Shown piece by piece: positions 28,466 through 39,337 of a DNA stretch of 64,000 nt (position 1 is its first letter; each line of letters starts with the position of its first letter). Source of the stretch: an uncultured Collinsella sp. (GTDB lineage Bacteria; Actinomycetota; Coriobacteriia; Coriobacteriales; Coriobacteriaceae); contig CABVAO010000001.1 of the NCBI GenBank assembly GCA_902496335.1, positions 104,918 through 168,917 on the forward strand. The letters run 5' to 3'. Under the pieces are notes generated by a model, which did not search any database, was not told the DNA's origin, and saw only the letters and a list, made by a program, of their open reading frames with translations. The position numbers and the translations under genes were made by a program.

Positions 28466-29331
28466 GACAGGCCCTCCATATTCAAAAATGGCGAAGGGTC
28501 ATCAAAGTACTTTGACACTAGGCGTTCCATGGTGCCATCGGCAAGCATTTCTTGGTAGGCATGAGTGAGCTTGACGTCGATGCCGCGCGTATCGTTGATA
28601 TCGAAAGCGGTGCCCAAACCAACCTCTAGCAGCGGCTCATCCAAAATGCGATATGTCACACCATAGTCTTTTTCGTAGGTGAGGAACGAGGACTCATGCG
28701 CGGCGATAGCGTCGACCAGGCCCTCGACGAGCGCCGGGTTCAGATATGAACCGTCCGAAAAGCTGTAGAGCTCCTTGATCTGCGGAACGTTTTCATTTGT
28801 GCGATTGAGCAAAATGCCCTCGGGCTTGGTGGTGGACTGAACCGCCACGATCTTATCCTCAAGATCGGCAAGCGTGTAGATATCGCTCTGGGGATCGACC
28901 GCGACCACCTGGCGGCTCGCAAGGTACGGGCCGGCCCAACGATATTCGTTTTCGCGACCCGTCATACTAAAGCTGCCCATGGCACAATCGAGTTCGCCGC
29001 TCGCCAGCAGCTCTTTCTTCTTTTCCCAATCGATCATCTGGTATTTTGGCTTGTAACCAATGCGGGCCAAAGCCTCGGTTAATATCTCGACGTCCAGGCC
29101 AACGATATCGCCGTACTCGTCGGTATACACAAACGGTGGATAGAGGTCACTGCCGACGTTGAGCGTCTTAAGGTCGTCGTCCTTTACCTGCGTGGCGTCC
29201 GGGCCTTTTGATGCAGACACCGAGGCTCTGCCATTCGACCCGGAGCAGCCGGCTATCGCTACGACAAAGGCACTCGCCACTGCAAGCGCGACAAACAACG
29301 ATATGGACACCGAGCGGCGAGGTCTTTTCAT
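28462..29331 (-). CDS. Amino-acid-type substrate-binding lipoprotein
   Basis: A 289-residue SBP_bac_3-type protein. The signal peptide ends in lipobox AIAGC (Cys29), so it is anchored to the outer face of the membrane. The binding fold starts LNVGSDLYPPFVYTDEYGDIVGLDVEILTEALARIGY, and the second lobe includes LADLEDKIVAVQSTTKPEGILL. No ABC permease is nearby. Instead it overlaps a hybrid kinase gene, so it probably senses a ligand for that kinase rather than feeding a transporter. Confidence 0.88.
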   Translation of the reverse strand: MKRPRRSVSISLFVALAVASAFVVAIAGCSGSNGRASVSASKGPDATQVKDDDLKTLNVGSDLYPPFVYTDEYGDIVGLDVEILTEALARIGYKPKYQMIDWEKKKELLASGELDCAMGSFSMTGRENEYRWAGPYLASRQVVAVDPQSDIYTLADLEDKIVAVQSTTKPEGILLNRTNENVPQIKELYSFSDGSYLNPALVEGLVDAIAAHESSFLTYEKDYGVTYRILDEPLLEVGLGTAFDINDTRGIDVKLTHAYQEMLADGTMERLVSKYFDDPSPFLNMEGLS

Positions 29332-29423
29332 CGAGCTCCAGATGATCCTGTTTACAGACTGAAATGGTTAAAGATAATAGCAAACAAAACCACGCGAGCG
29401 CCCAATTGTTACAGACGCTTTAC

Positions 29424-29465
29424 CATGCGGGACCTTCTAGCCGACTTGGCAGAAGGCCCCGCATG
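29424..29465 (-). terminator. Hairpin after the MalY/PatB-like gene
   Basis: CATGCGGG-A-CCTTCT (29424-29438) pairs with AGAAGG-C-CCCGCATG (29451-29465), a 15 bp stem with one mismatch and a 12-base loop. It begins 11 bases beyond the stop codon on the minus strand. Confidence 0.65.
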
Positions 29466-29475
29466 CAGCGCACGC

Positions 29476-30690
29476 TTACCGTGCATTAAAAACGTAGCGG
29501 TCCAGGCGGTCGCACGCTTCCCTTACGCGCGAAGGCGGCAGCGCCAGATTCACGCGAATGTGGCAGGGTCCGTGGAACGGACGGCCGTCCTGATACCCCA
29601 CGCCCACGCGCGCCCCCTCGTCGAGCAGCCACTGAATATCGCGGCCATGCTCGCGGCACCACTCGGTGCAGTCCAGAAACACCATGTACGTGCCCTGCGG
29701 ACGTGAATAGGACACGCCCTCAAAATGCTCGTCCACGTAATCGCAGAAGCACTCGATATTGCCGGCAAGCACCTGGTTGAGCTCGTCCACCCACTCGTAG
29801 CCCTGTGGCTGGTAGGCACCGATAAGCGCATGCATGGAGAGGACATTCATCTCGTTGTAGTGGGTCTTGTTGGACACAGCGCACATGCGGTCGCGCAGCG
29901 TCTCGTTATAGATGATGTGGTAGCTGCCGACCAGGCCCGCCAGGTTGAACGTCTTGCTGGGCGCATAGAGGGCAACCGTGCGCATGCGGGCGTCCTCGCT
30001 TACCGACTGCGTCGGGATATGCTTGTGTCCCGGCAGGATGATATCGGACCAAATCTCGTCCGAGATCACCACGCAATCGTGCTGGCGATAGATGTCCATG
30101 GCGCGCTCGATCTCGTTGCGCTCCCATACGCGGCCGCAGGGATTGTGCGGCGAGCAGAACACCGCGGCATGAATGTTGTTTTGGGCGAGTTTGCACTCCA
30201 TGTCCTCAAAGTCCATGCGCCACACGCCCTGGTCGTCGAGTTTAAGCGGGCTGTGGACAATACGATAGCCCGCGGCTTCGATAGACTTGGTAAAACCAAT
30301 GTAGGTGGGGCTGTGGACCAGCACCGCATCGCCCGGCTGGACATACGCGCGCAACGTCGACACGACGCCGCCCAGCACGCCGTTTTCGTAGCCGATATGC
30401 TCCGGCGCCAGACCCTCGACGCCGTTGCGGCGGCTCTGCCATTCGATGATGCGGTCGAAATACTCGGGGCGCGGGTTAAAGTAGCCAAACATGGGATGCT
30501 GAGCGCGCTGAATGATGTGCTCCTGGACCGTGGGCACCGTGGCGAAATTCATATCGGCCACCCACATGGGAATGCGGTCGAAGCCCTCGTCGGGTGCGTT
30601 CGGAGCCATACCGGGGATCTCGCCCCAAGAGTCAACGGCGATGGAGTCCATGCCGTGGCGGTCGATAAGCGAGCTAAAGTCGTATTTCAT
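29476..30690 (-). CDS. MalY/PatB family aminotransferase (cystathionine beta-lyase type)
   Basis: A 404-residue PLP enzyme. The N terminus has the MalY/PatB signature (IPMWVADMNFATVPTVQEHI). The family's conserved Asn/Pro motif FCSPHNPCGRVW follows, then SDEIWSDI. The Schiff-base lysine is in APSKTFNLAGL. C-terminal RVNLALPPSRV holds the carboxylate-binding Arg. Such enzymes cleave cystathionine or cysteine to pyruvate, ammonia and thiol or H2S. The ATG at 30690 follows GGGAG; the open frame extends upstream without a ribosome site. It is monocistronic. Confidence 0.9.
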   Translation of the reverse strand: MKYDFSSLIDRHGMDSIAVDSWGEIPGMAPNAPDEGFDRIPMWVADMNFATVPTVQEHIIQRAQHPMFGYFNPRPEYFDRIIEWQSRRNGVEGLAPEHIGYENGVLGGVVSTLRAYVQPGDAVLVHSPTYIGFTKSIEAAGYRIVHSPLKLDDQGVWRMDFEDMECKLAQNNIHAAVFCSPHNPCGRVWERNEIERAMDIYRQHDCVVISDEIWSDIILPGHKHIPTQSVSEDARMRTVALYAPSKTFNLAGLVGSYHIIYNETLRDRMCAVSNKTHYNEMNVLSMHALIGAYQPQGYEWVDELNQVLAGNIECFCDYVDEHFEGVSYSRPQGTYMVFLDCTEWCREHGRDIQWLLDEGARVGVGYQDGRPFHGPCHIRVNLALPPSRVREACDRLDRYVFNAR

Positions 30691-30801
30691 GCTGAACTCC
30701 CGTGCAAAGTGATTGTTTTGGTAGGCGTTATTGTCCACCAGCACGGGCGATTTTGGCATGGGGTTTGGCGCTTAATTTGACGGGTGCGGACGAATGGCTG
30801 G

Positions 30802-31539
30802 TTAGTCTTGCGCGTCGTTGACGGCGACTACGGTTAGCTGGGTTTTATCGACCGTAAAAGATATGTCAAGCCCGGCGAAGGCCAGATGATAGACGCGGTT
30901 TGGCTCGTGCTTGCTGCCCGCGCGGCGCGGATCTTGGCGAAGAACCTCGACCAAGCCGGGGAGCTTTGCGGGCGGGACCATGTCTTGAAGAGCTTGCGGA
31001 AACTCAACATCGAGCTCTTGCCACGGAGCATCCTCAATCCAGCCGCCGGTCGCATCCGGGTGACAGTCGGCAAATGGAATGTAGGGCTTAATGTCGTAGA
31101 TGGGCGTACCGTCGCGCAGGTCGGCCCCCAGCACATGGATGATGGGGCCATCGTCGGTGAACTCGGCACGATCGAGCTTGACGCAGGTGAGCCCGATGGG
31201 ATTCGGGCGAAACGGACTGCGCGTGGCAAACACGCCCACACGTTCGGCTCCGCCCAGACGCGGCGGGCGCACGGTTTTCGACCACTTGGCATTAGTGCCG
31301 GACCTGTCCTGCGACTTGGCATCGGCAACTATGTCCTTAGCCGTGCCGCCGGGCGTTCCGTTTTCGAAGCGCCATAGCAACCATAGGTGAGAGAAGGAAT
31401 CCAGGCCCTCAACTGCTGCGTTGGAGGCAAATTCCGGCTCAAAGACGATGCGCCCCTGCAGATGGGGCGCCAAAAAGCTGTTGCGCGGAATGCCGAACTT
31501 CTGCGGCAGGTCGGTATGTATGTGTGCAATAGGTTTCAT
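30802..31539 (-). CDS. trmO: tRNA (N6-threonylcarbamoyladenosine37-N6)-methyltransferase, TrmO/TsaA family
   Basis: A 245-residue protein with the TrmO (YaeB) beta-barrel motifs: GIPRNSFLAPHLQGRIVFEPEF near the N terminus, then RFENG, ERVGVFATRSPFRPNPIGLT, and DGTPIYDIKPYIPFAD. It uses SAM to methylate t6A37 in tRNA. The C-terminal domain runs to RVYHLAFAG and beyond, as in E. coli TrmO. The start is placed at ATG 31539; no clear ribosome site is seen and ATG 31548 is possible. Confidence 0.88.
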   Translation of the reverse strand: MKPIAHIHTDLPQKFGIPRNSFLAPHLQGRIVFEPEFASNAAVEGLDSFSHLWLLWRFENGTPGGTAKDIVADAKSQDRSGTNAKWSKTVRPPRLGGAERVGVFATRSPFRPNPIGLTCVKLDRAEFTDDGPIIHVLGADLRDGTPIYDIKPYIPFADCHPDATGGWIEDAPWQELDVEFPQALQDMVPPAKLPGLVEVLRQDPRRAGSKHEPNRVYHLAFAGLDISFTVDKTQLTVVAVNDAQD

Positions 31540-31680
31540 GCCGGTCATTGTACGGCATGGAGGCGTGGGGCGTTGCGCGCAATTCTTCGCCGCGGTCTCC
31601 CGTCGTGCAACCAACGGTTGCTTGGAAGGGCGCCTGCCGCCGCGTATGCTTAAGCTATCAACCAGCAGAAAGGAGCCGCT

Positions 31681-32508
31681 ATGGCCTTTGCAGAAAAGCT
31701 CATTGCCATCCGTCGCGCCCATCACCTTACCCAAGAGCAGCTCGCCGCCAAGCTCTTCATCACACGCCAAGCCGTCAGCCGTTGGGAGCGCGACGAGGTC
31801 ACCCCGGGCATCGACATGATGAAGCTCATTGCCGCCGTAACCGGCGAGCCCCTGTCCCACCTGCTCGAAATGCCCGAGCACTATTGCCAGAGCTGCGGCA
31901 TGATACTCACGCCCGACGACTGTGGCACCGATGCCACGGGCGCCACGACCGACCATTACTGCAAGTGGTGCTACGACCACGGCAAGTACACCTACGAGAC
32001 CACGATGGAGGCGATGATCGAGGATTGTGCCCCGCGGCTGGCGCAAAACACCGGCATGTCGCTCGACGAAGCCGTCTCGCTCATGGGCGCCGTCCTGCCG
32101 CAACTGGAGCGCTGGTGCACCGTGCAGGAAAACGAGGAGCGCTACGGTGCCGAAGCCCGGGCGCGCTATGGCGATGAGGCTATCGATGCAGCAAACGAAA
32201 CGTTACTGGACATGAATCCTCAGACATGGAACGACATGAAGGAACTTGAACGCGCTGTCCTGGGCCAGCTCTCGATTGCCATGGGCGACGGCGATGCGGA
32301 CGGAAGCGAGGCTCGCAAGCTTGTCGCGATGCACCGTCGATGGATTGGCCTTAATTGGGGACACGAGCCCCAGAACGAAGCGTACCTGGGCCTCGCCCAC
32401 GGCTATCTTGCCGACCAGCGCTTTGTTGACTACTACGACAAGCCCTGCGGCACCGGAGCCACGGCGTTTCTGGTCCAGGCGATCGAGTCGTCGTTGGCGC
32501 ACGCATAG
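31681..32508 (+). CDS. Xre HTH - zinc ribbon - TipAS fusion regulator
   Basis: A 275-residue three-part protein. Residues 1-65 are an Xre helix-turn-helix (LTQEQLAAKLFITRQAVSRWERDEVTPGIDMM). Residues 67-105 carry a zinc ribbon (CQSCGMIL, then YCKWCYDHGKYT). From about residue 150 the helical region resembles TipAS, the antibiotic-recognition domain (EERYGAEARARYGDEAIDAA; MHRRWIGLNWG; RFVDYYD; GTGATAFLVQAI). TipA itself joins TipAS to a MerR HTH, so an Xre HTH plus zinc ribbon is a domain swap. A ligand-responsive regulator is inferred. The start has AAAGGAG. Confidence 0.8.
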   Translation: MAFAEKLIAIRRAHHLTQEQLAAKLFITRQAVSRWERDEVTPGIDMMKLIAAVTGEPLSHLLEMPEHYCQSCGMILTPDDCGTDATGATTDHYCKWCYDHGKYTYETTMEAMIEDCAPRLAQNTGMSLDEAVSLMGAVLPQLERWCTVQENEERYGAEARARYGDEAIDAANETLLDMNPQTWNDMKELERAVLGQLSIAMGDGDADGSEARKLVAMHRRWIGLNWGHEPQNEAYLGLAHGYLADQRFVDYYDKPCGTGATAFLVQAIESSLAHA

Positions 32509-32559
32509 ACCGCGGCAGCTTTGGGTATTTCAATCAAAACCTCAACCGATTGGAGACCT

Positions 32560-32805
32560 ATGGCTACTGATCATGAGCTCGCGCTGTACGTTATGACCGG
32601 CTGCCCGTATTGCATAAAGGTCAAGCGCTTTCTGGCCGATAACGGCGTGACCATTCCCGAGCGCAATATCTCGACCGACCCCGATGCCGAGCAGACGCTC
32701 ATCGCCGTCGGTGGAAAACGCCAGGTTCCCTGCCTGTTCATCGACGGTAAACCACTCTACGAATCGAGCGACATCATCGCGTGGGCACAGGAGAACCTAC
32801 TCTAA
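32560..32805 (+). CDS. Glutaredoxin-like protein
   Basis: An 81-residue thioredoxin-fold protein. The CPYC active site is in YVMTGCPYCIKVKRFL, the cis-Pro in KRQVPCLFIDG, and the glutathione-site-like GKPLYESSDIIAW follows. The Cys after cis-Pro (VPC) is unusual. The ATG at 32560 follows GGAG by five bases. Many Coriobacteriia lack glutathione, so the reductant may differ. It is followed by a long hairpin at 32851-32905. Confidence 0.85.
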   Translation: MATDHELALYVMTGCPYCIKVKRFLADNGVTIPERNISTDPDAEQTLIAVGGKRQVPCLFIDGKPLYESSDIIAWAQENLL

Positions 32806-32850
32806 CACTCGCGTTGCGACCGGCTCGCCCCAACCTATACGACCCAAACA

Positions 32851-32905
32851 TGTACACCAGCATCCAAAGTCGACATTTTTCGACATCTTTGGATGCTGAT
32901 GTACA
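32851..32905. terminator. Long hairpin after the glutaredoxin gene
   Basis: TGTACA and CAGCATCCAAAG on the left (32851-32869) are mirrored by CTTTGGATGCTG and TGTACA on the right (32887-32905). The loop carries a direct repeat of TCGACAT around TTTT. It may terminate the glutaredoxin transcript. Its loop recalls the GCATCGACATTTT inner arm of the ~180 bp elements. Confidence 0.6.
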
Positions 32906-32915
32906 GCTTTTTGCT

Positions 32916-32975
32916 ACTCATTGAGGACGTTCTTAAATGACTAGTCGTTAAAGAACGTCCTCGATGACTAACTAG
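32916..32975. repeat. ~60 bp palindromic intergenic repeat, copy 3 of 3
   Basis: ACTCATTGAGGACGTTCTTA is mirrored by TTAAAGAACGTCCTCGATGA around ATGACTAGTC. Compared with the other copies, GGGGACG has become GAGGACG on one arm and the opposite arm has changed to match (CGTCCTC). The element overlaps the Dus stop codon at 32972-32974. Confidence 0.8.
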
Positions 32976-33925
32976 CCGTGGAAGCAGGCTATGGGTGCGA
33001 GTGGCTGCTCGCGAAAGACACGGTCGACGGCGGCGCGGTATTCGTCGACCTTTTTAGTCTTACGTACGAGCTTGTGGACGGTGGCGGGGTCGGCGAAGGC
33101 GCATTTGGCGTAGAACCACCACTCCTTCATGCGAAAAACCGCGTTACCGCCAATCTCTTCTGCATATGCCGCAAACAGCGTGTCGTGGAAACGCTGCAGC
33201 TCGGCTGCTGTGGCAACAGGACCGCCGTTGACCATGCGTGCCAGCGCAGGGTTCGCGAGCAACCCGCGTCCCAGCATCACGTGGCGCGTAGCAGGATAGG
33301 CCTCCACCAGCGCGTCCATATCCTCAAGATCAAAAATGTCGCCGTTGTATGCCACCGGAAACGGTGCCCGCTCCAACGTCTCGCCATAAAACTCTTTGCG
33401 CGGCGAGCCCGTATAGCGATCCTTCTGTACGCGCGGATGCACGATCAGTTCTGCCAACGGCATGCGACAGTACAGGTCAAGCACGCGCTCGTATTCGTCA
33501 TCACTCTCCAGCCCCAGCCTGGTTTTTACCGACACCGGCAACGGCGACCGCTCGCACACATCGCTCAAGAACACCTCGAGCTCGTCTAAGTTGCGCAAGA
33601 AACCCGAGCCCTTGCCCTTTGCGACAACCGTTCCCGAAGGACAACCCAAGTTGAGATTGACCTCGCGATAACCCATGTCGGCGAGCACCTGTGCCGCCCA
33701 CACAAACTCGTCCGCGTTCTTGGACATCAGTTGAGGCACCACGTTGAGCCCCTGGTTATTGGCAGGATCGATCTCCTTAAACGCCTTGCCGCCAAAGCGG
33801 TTTCCCACCCGCGGCGGCGGTAAAAACGGCGTGTAATAACAATCGAGCGCGCCAAAGCACTCCGCATGCACGCGACGGAACACATGCCCGGTAATCCCCT
33901 CCATAGGGGCAAGCGAAAGAATCAT
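32972..33925 (-). CDS. tRNA-dihydrouridine synthase
   Basis: A 317-residue FMN enzyme of the Dus family, which reduces uridine to dihydrouridine in tRNA. It starts with LAPMEGITGHVFRR. The catalytic Cys motif is NLNLGCPSGTVVAKGKGSGF. FMN-site segments include VKTRLGLE, LIVHPR, PVAYNGDIFD and VMLGRGLLANPAL. The gene ends inside a palindromic repeat. The start has GAGAAGAG upstream. Confidence 0.92.
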   Translation of the reverse strand: MILSLAPMEGITGHVFRRVHAECFGALDCYYTPFLPPPRVGNRFGGKAFKEIDPANNQGLNVVPQLMSKNADEFVWAAQVLADMGYREVNLNLGCPSGTVVAKGKGSGFLRNLDELEVFLSDVCERSPLPVSVKTRLGLESDDEYERVLDLYCRMPLAELIVHPRVQKDRYTGSPRKEFYGETLERAPFPVAYNGDIFDLEDMDALVEAYPATRHVMLGRGLLANPALARMVNGGPVATAAELQRFHDTLFAAYAEEIGGNAVFRMKEWWFYAKCAFADPATVHKLVRKTKKVDEYRAAVDRVFREQPLAPIACFHG

Positions 33926-34064
33926 CTACTCTTCTCTCATATCAACGGATGTGACAAAGGAACCGCCCCCTTGTTACATGCATTATGCCTTGTGCTCCAG
34001 ATGATTCACAAGGCAGAGGCAGCAGCTTGACGATAATCACCCTTCCATCCGGCGCTTCATGCAA

Positions 34065-34246
34065 CGAAGGTGAATGGTTTTCCGCGAAGTGAACGAGTGA
34101 AATCGAACCCTCGATGCATCGACACTTTTGGAAGGCCAATTCCTGCGGTTTTATCACTCAAATCCTGCGGTTTTAGCGTCGAAAAACGTGAGTGCTTCAG
34201 GGGTCCAAATTAGGTCGTTCACTTCTCGGGAAACCATTCACCTTCG
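34065..34246. repeat. 182 bp palindromic element, copy B
   Basis: The 497 bp between the Dus gene and the next gene holds no supported reading frame. It contains this element. Terminal repeats CGAAGGTGAATGGTTTTCCG and AACCATTCACCTTCG enclose GAAGTGAACGAG and its complement. Two direct copies of TCCTGCGGTTTT (34141-34152 and 34163-34174) occupy the centre, preceded by GCATCGACACTTTTG. Orientation matches copy A and opposes copy C at 35603-35778. Confidence 0.85.
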
Positions 34247-34422
34247 ATTTGCTGTTTGTGGGCATCGGCAGCGGCTTCATGCTCCAAAAGACGACGTTCG
34301 CGATCAAACGATCACCAACAGCACGCTGTTGACCGCCATGTCTGAACAACAGACGTCCTTCACTCATCTATACTCAAGAGCGTGTACGCATCGCCCCAAA
34401 AAACGATGAGAGTCGAGGCCCC

Positions 34423-35556
34423 ATGCAGCAGCTCACCGAACAAGAACAGAAACGCATCCAGCGGTACTGCACATACCCCAAAATCGCAGCGGCCGCACTC
34501 GTCATGTCGTTCGTAGCATGCCTGTTGATGTTGCCGCTCCAAATGATCAACGATATCGCGTTCCACCAAAAGGAATTCCAACCCGCGGGCATATATACCG
34601 CCATCGCACTCACCGTAATCGAGCTCGCCATCTTTTGCTATTGCGCCCTTGCACCACGCTTTGGGATGCAGGGCAAACAGTGGAAGGAGCTGCAGGGCAG
34701 GCTTGCGGTAGCCCAGACCAACAAGGACCGTTCCGCGGAGGTCGCCGGCGTACTTGCCACGCAAGCTGCCGGCCGCCTGCTCAAGAACAGCGATAACGAT
34801 CTCGCGCGCAACCTGGGCGGTGCCGCCGAGGTTGCCAGCGCCGTAGGGGCAGTCGCCACGGCGGCAGACGTGCTGGCCGAAACCTCGAGCAATGCCGAGG
34901 CCATGGCAAACGCATACGGCGTGACGATTCCAAACGTCAAGAAGCAGATCATAGCTCTCGCGGTGTTGCCCGCCATTGTGCTGCTTGGCGTCTACATCCC
35001 GCAGTTTGTCCAGGGAAATAACGAGCTTCAGGCAAGAAAGGCTGCAGCCGCCGAGCAGCTCGCCATCGCGCAAGATGCCTTGGAGCCCGTGTGCGAACGC
35101 GTCGCCGCAGACGACCCGTACGAGTCGTATCACGACTACGGCTACCGCATTATCGGCTATCTGCGCGATAATGACCTCGGCGCTCAAGCAGCCTATGTCT
35201 ACCTTTCTTTCGATGCAGATGGCATGCTCACGGACATCGATTACACCAGTCAGATCGACCCCGAGGCAAGCCTTGCAGACAACCTCGCCCGCGCCGAGCA
35301 GGATATCGCGACGCTCTGCGCCCCGCTCTACGGGCTGGACATTTCCGTTGCCACACCGGGCCTCCTCACGCCATGCAGCCTGTCGGATGAATTTAAACAG
35401 GCATTTTTAGCCGGATCCCTATATGAAGAAATCAGCATCAAGACGGAGGACGAATCTATCAAGTCGTACTACACCTTTGACACCGAGCCCAAGGAAGAGT
35501 TCGACGAATACACCCGCCCGGAAATTAGGCTCATGCTCTCTGCAAAGAAGAGCTAG
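34423..35556 (+). CDS. Unknown membrane protein bracketed by inverted palindromic elements
   Basis: A 377-residue protein of no family I recognise. Two membrane helices lie near residues 21-44 and 57-76 and a third near 187-205. Between them is an Ala-rich region (AAGRLLKNSDNDLARNLGGAAEVASAVGAVATAADVLAE) that may be a helical hairpin. A short coiled segment (ELQARKAAAAEQLAIAQDAL) follows helix three, then an acidic extracytoplasmic or cytoplasmic domain rich in Tyr and Asp. The ATG is weakly served by a GAG-rich leader. Copies B and C of the ~180 bp element lie on each side in opposite orientation. Confidence 0.7.
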   Translation: MQQLTEQEQKRIQRYCTYPKIAAAALVMSFVACLLMLPLQMINDIAFHQKEFQPAGIYTAIALTVIELAIFCYCALAPRFGMQGKQWKELQGRLAVAQTNKDRSAEVAGVLATQAAGRLLKNSDNDLARNLGGAAEVASAVGAVATAADVLAETSSNAEAMANAYGVTIPNVKKQIIALAVLPAIVLLGVYIPQFVQGNNELQARKAAAAEQLAIAQDALEPVCERVAADDPYESYHDYGYRIIGYLRDNDLGAQAAYVYLSFDADGMLTDIDYTSQIDPEASLADNLARAEQDIATLCAPLYGLDISVATPGLLTPCSLSDEFKQAFLAGSLYEEISIKTEDESIKSYYTFDTEPKEEFDEYTRPEIRLMLSAKKS

Positions 35557-35602
35557 AAGCTTGCGTTCTGATTTCCGCTCGCAAACGCCGTCTATATCTC
35601 GA

Positions 35603-35778
35603 GGTCTAATACTTTCCCCAGAAGTGAATGGCTGTATTTGGACCCCCGAAGCATCGACATTTTCAGACGCCAAAACCGCAGGATTTGACTGGCAAAACCG
35701 CAGGAAATTACATCTCAAAAGTGTCGATGCTTCGGGGGTTCATTTTGACTCGTTCACTTCTCAGAAAAGTATTAGACC
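35603..35778. repeat. ~176 bp palindromic element, copy C (reverse orientation)
   Basis: Outer ends are GGTCTAATACTTT and AAAGTATTAGACC, different from copies A and B. Inside, GAAGTGAA and GTTCACTTC are kept. Inner arms CCCCCGAAGCATCGACATTTT and AAGTGTCGATGCTTCGGGGG form a near-perfect stem. The two AAAACCGCAGG direct repeats (35672-35682 and 35694-35704) are the reverse complement of the TCCTGCGGTTTT pair in A and B. Paired arms change together between copies while the central repeats stay fixed. Confidence 0.85.
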
Positions 35779-35800
35779 CCAATTTCGCAAGGGCCTCAAT

Positions 35801-35828
35801 GTGACAAAAAGGGGCATCCCTTTGTCAC
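35801..35828 (-). terminator. Hairpin at the 3' end of the ABC/FtsX gene
   Basis: GTGACAAA at 35801 pairs with TTTGTCAC ending at 35828, with GGGG/CCC extending the stem. It begins one base past the stop codon on the minus strand. Confidence 0.6.
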
Positions 35829-35829
35829 G

Positions 35830-39084
<3,255 letters not shown>

Positions 39085-39236
39085 GGACGGCAACCTCTCC
39101 TGCGCAGGCACCCTGCCCGCTCTCCTCCGCCGTTCGTATTCGACGCGTTTGTCCTACTCTATCCCCATTTTTTACCAGCGCCAATGAGGAATGTAATGAA
39201 GCGCGCCAAAAAACGAACGGGACGGCGCCCAAAAGA

Positions 39237-39258
39237 AGAGGTCCCGAGCGGGACCTCT
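39237..39258. terminator. Short perfect hairpin between the ABC/FtsX and TlpA-like genes
   Basis: AGAGGTCCC (39237-39245) is perfectly inverted as GGGACCTCT (39250-39258) with a four-base loop. It lies downstream of the TlpA-like gene on the minus strand, 80 bases after its stop. It could terminate that operon. Confidence 0.6.
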
Positions 39259-39337
39259 ATATGGTGGAGCTTATCTTAAAAGGTAGCTGACTACTTCGCA
39301 CAGCGGCGCACGATCCTCGCTATGCTTTACGCGTTTT

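Noticed and set aside
34423..35556. Composite transposon carrying the unknown membrane gene
   Set aside because: No transposase or target-site duplication is visible, and the outer ends of the two flanking elements differ. Kept only as a question in the findings.
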